Shown here: one piece after another, positions 33,895-45,700 of the stretch
Numbering within the stretch: position 1 is the first letter of the stretch
How the letters are laid out: every line of letters starts with the position of its first letter
Assembly: GCF_008123425.1 (NCBI RefSeq)
Contig: NZ_VSSS01000001.1
Location: 1-64,000, forward strand
Source: Bradyrhizobium rifense
Lineage (GTDB): Bacteria > Pseudomonadota > Alphaproteobacteria > Rhizobiales > Xanthobacteraceae
Direction: 5' to 3'
Length of the DNA stretch: 64,000 bases
Position numbers and translations under genes: made by a program
Notes under the pieces: model-generated
What the model saw: the letters and a program-made list of their open reading frames with translations, nothing else
Databases searched by the model: none
What the model was told of the DNA's origin: nothing

Positions 33895-35553
33895 CTACGG
33901 CGTCATCGAGATCGGCGAGAAGTCGATGAACCAGCTCTTCGGCTGGATCACGCCTGTCACCTTCGGGCTCATGGCGCGTGGGCCGACGTCGTGGGCGACG
34001 TAGAGGAAGGCTGCGTCGTCGACGGAGGCCGCGTGCAGCTCAGCGAGCGCGGCGTCACGCGCGGCGGGATCAAAGGTCTGCCGCGCCGTCTTCACCAGCT
34101 CGTCGAACTTGGGATTGTTGATAAAGCCCCAATTGTTCGAGACCGGCGGCGCCATGCTCGACTGCAGGAAGCGCACCAGCGCGAAGAACGGGTCCATCGC
34201 CGCGTAGGTGACGTTGGTCGCGTTCGAGCCGTTGGCGCTGGGATCCTTCACGCCGCGCCGCCAGTTGGAGAACAGCGTATTCCACTCGATGACGTCGAGC
34301 TGCACGTCGAAATAGCATTCGGCGAGTGCCTGCTGGAGATATTCGTTCATCGGCAGCGGCTGCATCTGGCCCGAGCCGGAGGTCGAGGTCTGGATCTTCA
34401 CCGCCAGCTTCTTGTTCGGACCAAAACCCGCCTCCTGCATCAGCTTCTGCGCAGCCGGCTTGTCATACTTGATCTCGAAGGTCGGCTTGCCGCGCCAGGG
34501 ATGGCCGGGCTCAAAGGTGCCGGTCGCCGGCACCATGAGCCCTGCAAGCAGTCCGTCCTTGAGACCTTCGCGATCGATGCAGAGGTTGGCGGCCTTGCGG
34601 ACGCGGATGTCGTTCCAGGGCGAGCCTTCGACGCGCGAGAACTGCCACGGCCACACGTGCGGCTGCTCGTTGGCATAGAGCTTGAAGCCACGCTGCTTGA
34701 GCTCGGGCAGCGCGTCGGGCGCGGGCGCCTCGACCCAGTCGACCTGTCCGGACAGCAGCGCCGCAGTTCGCGCATTGGCTTCCGGCATCGGCAAGAGCAC
34801 CATCTTGTCGATCTTGGGCACGCGGGCCTTGTCCCAGTAATTCGCGTTCTTGACGAGCTCGAGCCGCTCTCGCGGCGTGAAGCTCGCCATCTTCCACGGG
34901 CCGGTGCCCGCGGCGTCCTTGGCAAAGGCAGTCCACGCAGCCTGCGACTTCGCCTTGGCGTCGGCGCCTTCCGCCTTGTCGTAGAAGTGCTGCCACTTCG
35001 CCGGGCTCGCCATGAACAGATTGGTGAGGTTGATCGGCAGGAAACTGTCGGGCTCCTTGGTGGTGAGCTCGACCGTCATGTCGTCGATCTTCTTGGCAGA
35101 TACGAGCGTCGGCATGCGCGTAGCGGTGGCACCGACCTGGCTCGGATCGAACTGCGGCGCGTCCTGCTTCAGGACCTTGTCGACGTTCCAGACCACCGCG
35201 TCGGCATTGAATGGCGTGCCGTCATGGAAGGTGACGCCGGGGCGCAGCTTGAAAGTCCATTTGGTCTTGTCGGCATCGTCGACTTTCCACTCGGTCGCGA
35301 GCCCGGGGATCACCACGCTGGCCTTGTCGGCCGACGACAGATCCCAACTGGTGAGTGCGTCATACATGGTGACGCCGGTGAAGCGGTTGCCTTCAAAACC
35401 CTGATCGGGCTGACCGAGCGTGCGCGGAATATCGGCAGCCGTCATGCCGATGCGCAGCACGGTTTCGGCGCCGGCCGCGCGCGGCCACGTCGCCGCGGTC
35501 GTCAGGGCCAGTGCAGCGATCAATGCTGCACGCGCGGTTGTCTTGATAAGCAT
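33895..35553 (-). CDS. Peptide/nickel-type ABC importer, substrate-binding protein
   Basis: This 552-residue periplasmic protein has a signal peptide (LIAALALTTAAT, cleavage near AGAE) and the SBP_bac_5 fold. Typical segments are IPGLATEWKVDD, KLRPGVTFHDGTPFNADAVVWN and ATGTFEPGHP. It captures the substrate and delivers it to the permeases. ATG 35553 was chosen because it leads directly into the signal peptide. It shares clear sequence with the divergent protein at 35755-37350, so one is a duplicate. Confidence 0.9.
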   Translation of the reverse strand: MLIKTTARAALIAALALTTAATWPRAAGAETVLRIGMTAADIPRTLGQPDQGFEGNRFTGVTMYDALTSWDLSSADKASVVIPGLATEWKVDDADKTKWTFKLRPGVTFHDGTPFNADAVVWNVDKVLKQDAPQFDPSQVGATATRMPTLVSAKKIDDMTVELTTKEPDSFLPINLTNLFMASPAKWQHFYDKAEGADAKAKSQAAWTAFAKDAAGTGPWKMASFTPRERLELVKNANYWDKARVPKIDKMVLLPMPEANARTAALLSGQVDWVEAPAPDALPELKQRGFKLYANEQPHVWPWQFSRVEGSPWNDIRVRKAANLCIDREGLKDGLLAGLMVPATGTFEPGHPWRGKPTFEIKYDKPAAQKLMQEAGFGPNKKLAVKIQTSTSGSGQMQPLPMNEYLQQALAECYFDVQLDVIEWNTLFSNWRRGVKDPSANGSNATNVTYAAMDPFFALVRFLQSSMAPPVSNNWGFINNPKFDELVKTARQTFDPAARDAALAELHAASVDDAAFLYVAHDVGPRAMSPKVTGVIQPKSWFIDFSPISMTP

Positions 35554-35598
35554 TACCTTAGTCCTTTTCCGGCTTTCGATGATTAATTTTGATGCAAA

Positions 35599-35616
35599 CG
35601 TATGCAATGCGTATGC
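35599..35616. promoter_or_regulatory. Direct repeat between the divergent binding-protein genes
   Basis: CGTATGC occurs at 35599-35605 and again at 35610-35616, with an 11-base period, so both copies face the same side of the DNA helix. The 201-base region 35554-35754 serves both genes and holds no further gene. A regulator-binding site is likely, its protein unknown. Confidence 0.4.
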
Positions 35617-35754
35617 CAATGGGGAAACTTATTCTGCGAATTGCCCCTGCGACGACAAGTCCTTGTGATCAGATCGCCGCGAAGGCACCCCGCTGCCTAT
35701 TCTGGCATCAAGATTGCAAGTTTGGCCCTGAAATCTTCCTGGGAGCTTTGGGCC

Positions 35755-37350
35755 ATGCGTATCCGATTATCGACCTGTCTCGCCGTGCTTGCGTTGGCGT
35801 CGTTCGCAATCCCGGCACGCGCCGAAACGGTGGTGCGCTACGGCATCTCGATGGCGGATATTCCGCTGACGACCGGCCAGCCCGACCGCGGTGCGGGCGC
35901 CTATCAGTTCACGGCCTACACGATCTACGATCCGCTGGTCGCGTGGGAAATGGACGTCGCCGATCGCCCGGGCAAGCTGGTGCCGGGGCTCGCGACCGAA
36001 TGGAAGGTCGACGACACCGACAAGACCAAATGGCGCTTCGCTCTGCGCAAGGGCGTGAAGTTTCACGACGGCAGCGAATTCAACGCTGACGCGGTGATCT
36101 GGAATCTCGACAAGGTACTCAACGACAAGGCGCCGCAATTCGACAAGCGGCAGAGCGCGCAGGTGAAGACCCGCCTGCCTTCGGTGGCGAGCTACGCGAA
36201 GATCGACGACTTCACCGTGGAGATCACGACCAAGACCGTGGACTCCTTCTTCCCCTATCAGATGCTGTGGTTCCTGGTGTCGAGCCCGGCGCAATATGAC
36301 AAGCTCGGCAAGGACTGGGACAAATTCGCAAGCCAGCCTTCGGGCACCGGCCCGTTCAAATTGACAAAACTGGTGCCGCGCGAGCTCGCCGAGCTCAGCA
36401 AGAATCCGGACTATTGGAATGCAAAGCGCATTCCGAAGGTCGACAAGATCGTACTGGTGCCCATGCCGGAGGCGCTGACGCGCACCAATGCGCTGCTCGC
36501 CGGCCAGGTCGATCTGATCGAGACGCCGGCGCCCGATGCCGTGCCGCAGCTGAAAGCGGCCGGCATGAAGATCGTCGACAACGTCACACCGCATGTCTGG
36601 AATTATCATCTGAGCGTGCTGCCGGGCTCGCCCTGGACCGATATTCGCCTGCGCAAGGCGCTGAACCTCGCGATCAACCGTGACGAAGTCGTCGGGCTGA
36701 TGAATGGCCTGGCAAAACCCGCCAAGGGCCAGGTCGATCCATCGAGCCCGTGGTTCGGCAAGCCGACCTTCGACATCAAATATGATCTCGCTGCAGCCAG
36801 GAAGCTGGTAGAGGAGGCCGGCTACTCCAAGGCCAAGCCGCTGAAGGCCACGTTCATCATCGCGCAAGGCGGCACCGGCCAGATGCTGTCGCTGCCGATG
36901 AATGAATTTTTGCAGCAGAGTTTTAAGGAGATCGGCATCGACATCGACTTCAAGGTGGTCGAGCTCGAAACGCTCTATACGCATTGGCGCAAGGGCGCGG
37001 CCGACGAAATGAACGCCGGCATTACCGCCAACAACATCGCCTATGTCACCTCGGATCCCTTGTACGCCATCGTCCGGTTCTTCGCCTCCGACCAGATCGC
37101 GCCGGTCGGCGTCAACTGGGGCGGCTACAAGAACCCGAAGGTCGACGCGCTGATCAACGAGGCCAAGCAGACGTTTGATACGGCCAAGCAGGACGATCTG
37201 ATCGCGCAGGCGCATGCCCTGATCGTCGACGATGCCGTGCTGGTCTGGGTCGTCCACGACACCAACCCGCACGCGCTGTCGCCGAAGGTGAAGCAGTTCG
37301 TGCAGGCGCAGCACTGGTTCCAGGATCTGACGACGATCGGGGTGGAGTAA
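35755..37350 (+). CDS. Paralogous peptide/nickel-type substrate-binding protein
   Basis: This 531-residue protein has a signal peptide (CLAVLALASFAIPARAE) and the same fold as the protein at 33895: LVPGLATEWKVDD, LRKGVKFHDGSEFNADAVIWN and DKAPQFD mirror the paralogue. It probably feeds the same permeases with a different substrate. GGGAG at 35741-35745 lies nine bases before ATG 35755. No transporter genes follow on its strand; a palindromic repeat follows instead. Confidence 0.9.
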   Translation: MRIRLSTCLAVLALASFAIPARAETVVRYGISMADIPLTTGQPDRGAGAYQFTAYTIYDPLVAWEMDVADRPGKLVPGLATEWKVDDTDKTKWRFALRKGVKFHDGSEFNADAVIWNLDKVLNDKAPQFDKRQSAQVKTRLPSVASYAKIDDFTVEITTKTVDSFFPYQMLWFLVSSPAQYDKLGKDWDKFASQPSGTGPFKLTKLVPRELAELSKNPDYWNAKRIPKVDKIVLVPMPEALTRTNALLAGQVDLIETPAPDAVPQLKAAGMKIVDNVTPHVWNYHLSVLPGSPWTDIRLRKALNLAINRDEVVGLMNGLAKPAKGQVDPSSPWFGKPTFDIKYDLAAARKLVEEAGYSKAKPLKATFIIAQGGTGQMLSLPMNEFLQQSFKEIGIDIDFKVVELETLYTHWRKGAADEMNAGITANNIAYVTSDPLYAIVRFFASDQIAPVGVNWGGYKNPKVDALINEAKQTFDTAKQDDLIAQAHALIVDDAVLVWVVHDTNPHALSPKVKQFVQAQHWFQDLTTIGVE

Positions 37351-37372
37351 GGCGGCGGCAAGCACAGCTGCC

Positions 37373-37463
37373 GTAGGGTGGGCAAAGCGCAAGCGTGCCC
37401 ACCACCTTTGGCCGCGGTGAAAACAATGGTGGGCACGGCGCTACGCGCCTTTGCCCACCCTAC
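37373..37463. repeat. GTAGGGTGGGC-type palindromic repeat, copy 3
   Basis: GTAGGGTGGGCAAAGCG on the left mirrors CTTTGCCCACCCTAC on the right, with inner GTGCCCACCA and TGGTGGGCAC arms. It lies between the convergent binding-protein and cyclase genes. Confidence 0.9.
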
Positions 37464-37483
37464 GAGAGCGGTGATGCTGGTTG

Positions 37484-39715
37484 CTACTTCGTCAGCAGCG
37501 CATACGCTCCCGTCCACCCTTCCTCCGGCGGATTGACGCGAAACTCCTTGATCCGCGCTTCGTACAGCTTGAACAGCTTTTCCAGCGTGTCGGCATCCTC
37601 GCTGCGGCGGCCGCGATCGATGGCGTCCTGCGCGCCCTGCCAGTCGCGGTTGCGATAGCAGCCAAGCATCTCGATGGTGATGTTGCGCAGGCGCTGGAAC
37701 GCGGCCGACTGCATCACGTCCTCGCGGCCGGCGATGGCATAGATCACCTCCGGCTCGCTCTTGCCCTTGACCATGATGAAGTCGAGCTCGAGGATCGCGA
37801 ACTTGTCCTTGGCCGCGAGCGCCGTGCGGGAGCCGACGATGATCGGAAAGCCGTATTCCTTGGTCTGGCCTTCCAGGCGTGATGCCAGGTTCACGCTGTC
37901 GCCGAGCACCGAATAGTTCTTCTTCAGATCGGAGCCCATGTTGCCGACCACGCCGATGCCGGTGTTGAGACCGATGCCCACGTTGAGCGGGATGTAGACG
38001 TGACCGCCATCGGCGGCCTCCTGCTCGCGCTCCTTGTTGACCACGTCGATCTTCTCGAGCATCTGGATCGCGGCCTCGCAGGCATTGACCTGGTGCTCGG
38101 CATCGTCGAGCGGCGCATTCCAGAACGCCATGATGGCGTCGCCCATGTATTTGTCGACGTAGCCCTTCTCTTCGATGATCACGTCGGTGAGCGGCGTCAG
38201 GAAGCGGTTCATCAGCGTGATCAGGCCTTGCGGATCGTGCTTGTAGCTTTCCGAGATGGAGGTGAAGCCGCGCACGTCGGAGAACATGATCGTCAGCTCG
38301 CGCTCCTCGCCGCCGAGCACGACTTTCTCCGGCGATTGCGCGAGCTGCTCGACCAACACCGGCGACATATATTGCGCGAAGATGCCGCGGATCTGCACGC
38401 GCTGCCGCTGCTCGCGCACGAAGCTCGAGAAGATGAACGTCAGGTAGATCGCGGTGGTCGACAGCAGCGGATAGGTGAAGTCGATGAGGTAGCGAGATTT
38501 CCAATAGAATAACCAGGACGTGCCGGTCAGGACCGCGGCAAACATCGCGCCCGCGAGCACCAGCCGCACCGGCCCGAGGTTCGGCGTGAAGATGATGACC
38601 AGCACGCCGATGATCAGCGCCGCGATCAGCTCGACGCCGAGCGCGTAGTTCGGCTGAGAGATCACCGCGCCGCTCAGCACGCTTTCGAGCACCTGGGCGT
38701 GGATCTCGACGCCCGGCATGGTCGAGGACACCGGCGTGGTCTTGATGTCGTTCAGCCCGGCGGCGGAGGTGCCGATCAGCACCAGCTTGCCGGCGATCCT
38801 GCTCGGCGGCACGGTGTTATCGAGCACGTCCGCGGCCGAAACATAGATCGAGGGATCGCGGCGGGCGTAATGCACCCAGAGCTGGCCGTTCTTGTCGGTC
38901 GGAATCTCGACGCCCTTGAGGCGGATGGCGCGGATGCCGGTCTTGTCGGTGCGAACCAGCAGCGTCGGCGTGCCCGTGACGACCCGCAGGATCTCGAGGC
39001 TGAGGGAGGGCATGATGTTGCCCTGGGCGCGCATGATCATCGGCACGCGGCGGATAAAGCCGTCGCGCTCGGTCTTGATGGAGAACAGGCCGCGGCCGGC
39101 CGCAACCTTCTCGATCACTGGCACGTTGCGCAACAGGCCGGGGAATTCAAACAAGAATTTTTCGGCATTCTCCTCGCCGACCGTCGCGACGCCGGTGAAG
39201 GGGAGCGTCTTGTCCAACTCTGACTCAGCCTCAGGCAGTCCGGTCTCGCCCAGCACCACGTGCGAGCGCTTGATCGCTTCCGAGAGGATCTGGTCGTTGC
39301 TCGGCAGCTCACGCAGCTTCGTCCGCGTGGCGTCGTCGAGATAGCGCATCTGGTTGGCGACCAGATCCGGATTGAGCCGGTCCGCTTCCGAGAACACCAC
39401 GTCGAAGCCGATCGCCACCGCACCGTTGTTGGTGAGGTTGATGATCATGTCCGCGATCCGCGTCCGCGACCACGGCCATTGGCCGAACCTGGCGAGGCTC
39501 CTGTCGTCGATGTCCACGATGGTGACCGGCCGCACCGTCTTGTGACGGGGATCGACCAGCTGGAACAGGTCGAAGGTGCGCAGCCGCAATTCCTGGACAG
39601 GCGGCGGATCCCAGACGCGCAAGCCGGCAAAGACGACCAGCAGCGCAAGGCACACCAGCCGCGCGAGGCCGAACTTTCGCGTGAACCACCGCCGCAGGAT
39701 TTTGAGACGTTTCAT
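37484..39715 (-). CDS. CHASE2-domain adenylate/guanylate cyclase
   Basis: This 743-residue protein has an N-terminal membrane helix (18-34), a large extracytoplasmic CHASE2 sensor domain (about 40-350), two or three further helices (about 357-430), and a class III nucleotide cyclase domain (470-640). In the cyclase, Asp480 (MFSDVRGFT) and Asp526 (KYMGDAIMAFW) bind metal, Lys522 and Asp606 (VLGDSVN) are the adenine-specifying pair, and Asn609 and Arg613 are transition-state residues, so cAMP is the likely product. The sensor faces the periplasm. It lies 76 bases behind the giant adhesin gene on the same strand with no clear terminator between, so co-transcription is possible. Confidence 0.9.
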   Translation of the reverse strand: MKRLKILRRWFTRKFGLARLVCLALLVVFAGLRVWDPPPVQELRLRTFDLFQLVDPRHKTVRPVTIVDIDDRSLARFGQWPWSRTRIADMIINLTNNGAVAIGFDVVFSEADRLNPDLVANQMRYLDDATRTKLRELPSNDQILSEAIKRSHVVLGETGLPEAESELDKTLPFTGVATVGEENAEKFLFEFPGLLRNVPVIEKVAAGRGLFSIKTERDGFIRRVPMIMRAQGNIMPSLSLEILRVVTGTPTLLVRTDKTGIRAIRLKGVEIPTDKNGQLWVHYARRDPSIYVSAADVLDNTVPPSRIAGKLVLIGTSAAGLNDIKTTPVSSTMPGVEIHAQVLESVLSGAVISQPNYALGVELIAALIIGVLVIIFTPNLGPVRLVLAGAMFAAVLTGTSWLFYWKSRYLIDFTYPLLSTTAIYLTFIFSSFVREQRQRVQIRGIFAQYMSPVLVEQLAQSPEKVVLGGEERELTIMFSDVRGFTSISESYKHDPQGLITLMNRFLTPLTDVIIEEKGYVDKYMGDAIMAFWNAPLDDAEHQVNACEAAIQMLEKIDVVNKEREQEAADGGHVYIPLNVGIGLNTGIGVVGNMGSDLKKNYSVLGDSVNLASRLEGQTKEYGFPIIVGSRTALAAKDKFAILELDFIMVKGKSEPEVIYAIAGREDVMQSAAFQRLRNITIEMLGCYRNRDWQGAQDAIDRGRRSEDADTLEKLFKLYEARIKEFRVNPPEEGWTGAYALLTK

Positions 39716-39791
39716 GTCGATTGAATATCACGCATTGCCGGCCAATGGCAGCGCCGAACGCACGCGCAGGCGATCGGCGTCGTCCGGGCGA

Positions 39792-42700
39792 TTATCCGGA
39801 ATGAACGATGAAGTCGCTCGCGTGGAGACTGGCGGTGTTGACGCCCTTCAGGAGGATCGTGTCGGCGGCATCGATCGTGATCAGGGTATCCGCGGAGCTG
39901 GCCGGCGAGGCCGCCGCGTGCTGCGCGATCCATGCAGCGTCGATATCGGTCGCCACGACAGCGGTTAGATTGATGTGGTCCTGATTGGGCGTGAAATTCA
40001 GGATCGTGTCGTGGTTCGAATTGGCCGCGAACACGAACTGGTCCTGATAGCTGGTCCCGAAGAACACGTCCTTGCCGGTCGTACCGGCAAGACTCACGTG
40101 ATCGTCCGCGCTCTCGGCGAGATTGAAAATCAGGTTGACCGTATCGGTCGCGCCGTGGCCGTCGGTCACGGAGAGCGTGACCTTGTCCGTGGAAGGCTCT
40201 CCGCTGCCTTCTCGGTATGTGACCGCCTGCAATGTCGAATTGATAGCGGCCAAAGAACCGGTCGCCGATGACGGGCTCACGTTGCTATCCGGATCCTCGG
40301 TGGCGGCAGCGATCTTGAACGTTTCACCGGCGGCAGCATCGGCATCGGTGACCGACAGGCCGTGCACGGTCACCAGCTCATCGTTGTTCTGCGTGACACT
40401 GATCTGGTCGACGTTGATCACTGGCGCGTCGTTCGCGCCGGTCACATCCACCGCGAGCGTCGCCGTGCCGGTCGCGCCATGCGCATCCGTGGTCTGGACC
40501 GTGAACGTATCGACGTAGGAGCCTTCTTGCAGCGCGTTGATTGCGGTCGCATTCGGAACGTAGCTGTAGCTGCCGTCGGAATTGACGGTGAGCGAACCAT
40601 AATGCCCCGCAACTGTCGTCGTTGCATGGTGGTCCGCATTAAGGACCGAATAGGTCAGCGTGTCGCCGCTGTCGACATCCTTGCCGATCAGCTGCCCCGT
40701 GAGATTTGAGAAGGCATCGGTCGCAGCCGTGTCCGTGAGCGCGCCGATGTTGAGACCGTAGAGCGTCGGCGCGTCGTTGGCGCCGGTCAGATCCACGGTA
40801 TATGTCGCCGTGGTGACGGCGCCGTGCGCGTCCGAGACCTGGACCGTGAAACTGTCCGAATAGTGGGACCCTTCCGGCAGCGCGTTGATCGACGCCGCGT
40901 CGGGCACGTAGGTGTAACTGCCGTCGTTGTTGACCGTCAGCGCGCCGTATTGGCTCGTAACCGTCGCCACCGCGTTGTGATCTGCGTTCAGCAACGCGTA
41001 GCTCAGCGTATCGCCGGTGTCGGCATCGGTCCCGGCCAGTTGGCCGGTGAAATTGGAGAAGCTGTCGGTGGCGGCCGTGTCGGTGAATTTCCCGAGGCTG
41101 CCATCGGACAACACCGGCGTGTCGTTGGCGCCGGTCACATTCACCGTGAATGTCGCCATGCCGGTCGCGCCATGCGCGTCCTTGGTCTGCACCGTGAACG
41201 TGTCGGTGTAGGAGCCGGCCGACAGCGCGTTGATCGCGGTCGCATCGGGCATGTAGTCGTAGGTGCCGTTGGAGTTGACCGTCAGCGTGCCGTAGTGGCC
41301 GGCGAGAGCCGATACCGCGTTGTTGTGCGAATCGAGCACGGCATAGCTCAGCGTCGCCGTCTCGCCATGGTCGGCATCGGCTCCAACAAGCGTTCCCGTG
41401 ATATTCGAGAAGGCGTCGGCGATCGCCGTATCCACGAGCGGCCCTGTGGTCACCGCAGTCAATGTCGGCGCGTCGTTCTTGCCGGTGATCGTGACGGTCA
41501 CGTCGGCGGTATCGCTCTTGCCGTACTCGTCCGTCAGCGTGATGGTCGACACAACCTTCGCTGTCTGGTCCTGGCCGAGGAAATCCAGCGCACCGTCGGC
41601 GATCGAATAGTGCCAGGCGACGGCGCCGTTGTTCTTGCCGTCCAGCTGATACGCAAACGCGGCCTTCAACGCGTCGATCTCGGCGGTCGTCAGCGACGCG
41701 GTGAGGTCGGTGGTGCCGTTGGCGGCGAGCGAGGTCACCGCCTGATCAATATGCGTCACCGTCGGACGGTCGGTCAGATCGATATCGGTGAACGCGATCG
41801 AGCCGGTCGCGGGGATTGAAGTATCGATCGTGGAGAAGTCGCTGGTCGCGGCCGCCCGCTCTGAGACGCTCGCGGCCAGCACTCCGCCGTCGGTGAAGGC
41901 CGGCGCGTCGTCGGTGGCATGGAGCGTGATCAGCGTGTGGCCGGTGCCGTCATTGCTGCCGGCGAAATGCGCGTTGCTGTAGTCAGCGCCGGTCAGGTTC
42001 AGGCTGATGTGGTTGCCGTCGGCGTCGGTGACGGTCAGCACACCGCCAGTCGAGGCATCGGCGTTGGCAACGTAAACCGCGCTGGTGCCGAGCCCGTACC
42101 TGATGGTCGACAGGTCGATCGTGTCGGTCTTGGACAACGCCGCGATTGATCCGCCGAACGTCGATGTATCAATCTGAAGGTGGGCGCCGTCGCCGGCGAG
42201 CGCGATCGTTTGCGAGACCGTGCCCTCGACCTCGAGCGTCGCGCCGGCATCGACGGTGACCGATCCCGTACCGGACAGCGAGCCGAACAGCGTCAGGTCA
42301 CCAGTATGAACCTCGATGGCGCCGGTATTGGTGACGGCACCCGAGATCGACGCCGTACCCCAGCTATTGATGGTGCTGTCATTCTCAATGGTGAGGCCGG
42401 CCCCGGAAATCGAAGCGCCGTGCAGATTGATGTCGCCATGATTGACGATCGACGACGCATTGCCGAACACGCTGGTGCCTGAAACGGTCCAGGTGCCGCC
42501 CGCCTCGTTGTTGAACGTGGCGGTGGCGACCGAGATGTTGCCGTTGAGGTGGCCGCTGTTGTTGATGGTGACGTGGCCGCCGCTCTCGGCGATTGCGTAG
42601 GTTGTCGAGGTTACGCTGGCGGCATCAGGCCCGATGGTGCCGGAATTGTCGATCGTTGCGGATCCGGTCGTGTTCTCCTGGATGGAGATCGCGGCGACGC

Positions 42701-45700
42701 CATCGGCGCCGACCACCGTGCCGCTGTTGACGATGTGCGTCGAGCCGGCCGCGCCGGAATCGTCCTGATCGACATGAATGCCGAACGACGTCGTGCCGGT
42801 GATGTGACCGTTATTGGTGACGGTGACGGCGCCGCCGCCATGGGAGATGACATCGAGACCGACCGCGCCGGAAACGGCGCCGCCGATCGTCGTAGTAATA
42901 TTGCCTGCACCGGTCGCACCGTCGTGCAGGACGATGCCGTCGCCGGCCGTGCCGGTGACGTCGCCAACCGTCGTCAGCGAGATATTGCCGATGCCGTTCT
43001 GGGTGACGACAACGCCATTGTTCGCGCCGCTCAGCGTGCCGGTCGGCGTCAGCACGACGTTGCCGCCGCTAGTCCCGCCCGACGCCGTAAAGTCGAGCGC
43101 GTCGCCGCTCGAGGTCGAGATATTGGCCGCGCCGGTGATCGTGAACGTGCCGTCCTTCGACGACGTGCCCGCAATCGTGCCGGTGAAGCTCTGACCGGCC
43201 ACCTTGTCGAGCTGAAGCGTATTGGTCCCGCCAGCGAAGGTGACGGTCTGCGCATCCGCGCCGCCGAGCTCCAGCGTCGCCTTGTCGTCGATGATCAGCG
43301 TGCCGACGCCCTTCAGGCCGCCAGACAGGTTCAGCGTGCCGCTCTGGATTTCGACCGTACCGGTGTTGGTGACGCCACCTGTGACTGTGTTGAGGCCGAC
43401 GCTGTAGAGATTGCCGGCATTGGTGAGGCTGCCGCCATTGATCGAGACATCTGTCAGATAGAGCTTTGACGTGCCGTCAACCGAGACCGTGCCGCCGGTG
43501 TTGGCGCTGGTGGCAGTCGTCAGCTTCAGCGTACCGCCGGTCACCACCTGCATCAACCCGTGATTGGTGATGGCGTGGATCGTCGTGGGATCTATCGTCA
43601 GCATGCCGCTGGTGACGGAGATCGCACCGGTGTTGGCAACGGTGATGTCGGCGTTGTCGATGGTGCTCGTGCCGGTCGATTCCAGCGTGCCCGCGATCGT
43701 CACGGTGCCGCCATCGATCGTCGCGTCCTGAAGATCGAGCGTCGAGCCGGATTCGGCCGACACCGTGCCATCGGTGTTGGTCACAATATTCGAGATCAGC
43801 TTCAGCGTGCCGTCGTTGATGGCAGCCAGCGTCCCGGTGTTGGTAACGGCTTCGCCGTTGATGTCGAGCTCGGCGCCATTCGCCCGGAGGGTGCCGCCAT
43901 TCGTGATCGCGGTGGTGGACGTCGTCGCGACCAGCGCAAGCAGGCCGCCGAGCGTCGATTCCAGCAGATAATTGTTCGAGATATTGGCGTCGGTGATCGT
44001 CGTCGTGCCGGTCGAATCCAGCGTGCCGGAGACGGTCAGCGTGCCGCCCGTCAGGCTCGCGCCGTTCAAGGTCAGCTTCTTGCTGCCGTCGACCTTGACT
44101 GTGCCGTGACTGGTGATCGCGGTGCCCGCAACGGTGGCATCGTCGAGCGTCAGCGTGACATCACTCGCGACCGTGACACCGCCCTTGTTCAGGGTCGCAT
44201 GACCGTCGATCGCGCTGTCGCCGCTGACGGCGATCGCGCCGCCCGACGCGCCGCTGTAATTGTTGATGGTGCCGCCGGTGATCTCGGTGCCGGATAGCGT
44301 CAGCGTCTTGCCATCGTCGACCTGCACCGTGCCGTTGTTGGTGACGATGTCGTTGAGCAGCGTCGCAGCGCCCGCGATCTCCAGCGTACCGGTGTTGGTG
44401 ATTGGCCCCTTGGCAGAAGCGGAGGCGCCCTGGATCCTGGCGCCGCCCTGAAGCTTGACGGTGTTGTCGAGCTCGATGCTGGCATTGTCGGTGATGACCG
44501 AGCCGGACACGGTAATGCCGTCCAGCGTCAGCTTGGCATCGGCCGTAACCGCGCTCGTGCTCAGGGTCGCGCCGCCGTTGATTGTGCTTGCGCCGGTGAC
44601 GTCGATGCTGCCGGCGCCCTTGATGGCGCCGCCGCTGATCGTGGCGCCGCTCAGGGTCAACGCGGCATCGACAATGACGTTGCCGCTGGAATTATCGACC
44701 GTAGAACCCGGACCGATGGCGAGCGCACCTGTGAGCACCTCAATGGTGCCGGCATTGGTGACGTTCTCGCCGGTCAGCGCGTTGCCGGTACCGGTGACAT
44801 TGAGGGTGCTGTTGTTCTTCAGGATGCCGTTGCTGAGTACGGCGTTGCCGGTGAGGTCGAGCTCGCCGTTGTTCGTGATCGTGCCGACACCCGTCACGCC
44901 GGTAATCACGAGCGTGTCGCCGCCATCCGTCGTGTCGCCGCCCTGCGGTGCCTCAGCGCCGAGCACCGTCAAGCCGGAAACGCTGGTGGGCGCACCACCA
45001 TCGAGCGTGGCGCCATTGACGATCAGCTTGCCGCTGCCATCGACCTTGACGGCGCCCCTGTTGGTCACGCTGGAGTTCTGATCGATCGTCAGGGCGGCGT
45101 TCGCCCACACCTCGATCGTGCTCAGAGATGAATTGACGACGGTCTCGTGCGCGAACTCTGTCGCGCCCATGACGTTGACTGTGCCCGAATTGTTCAGCGC
45201 GCCGTTCTCGATCAGGCTGGTGCCGTCGAGCTCCAGCGTGCCGAGAATGGTAACGGTGCCGCCGTCGACCGTTGTGGCGTTGACGATCAGCTTGGCGCCG
45301 CCATCCACCTTGAGGGTGCCGCCCGCATTGTGGATCTCGGTCAGCGTCGTCAGCGTGCCGCCGAACAGCTCGATCGTACCGGAGTTGGTGATCGACGTCC
45401 CGCTGGCGAAATCGCCGCCACCGTCGAGCGTCAGGTACCCGGCATTCGTGAGGACGCTCGTGCCGGAAAATTCCGCCTTGCCGCCGACCGAGATGCTGCC
45501 TGCCGCCAGATTGGTGAGCTTTGAATCGGCACCGAGCGTGAGCGTCGTGGCGATCGTCAACGAACTCTTGTTGATCACCTCCGGGGCCTTGTGGCCGGCG
45601 TTGGTGTCGAAGTCGTTCATCGTCAGCGAATGGGCGTATGCGGCTGCGTCGATCGTGACGGGATAGGACGGCGTCAGCCCATGCAGCTGATCGGTGATGA

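Noticed and set aside
40420..45600. Repetitive coding part of the giant gene considered as a mobile element or assembly artefact
   Set aside because: The frame stays open across the whole region and the repeats code for recognisable VCBS and adhesin-like units, so they are internal protein repeats.
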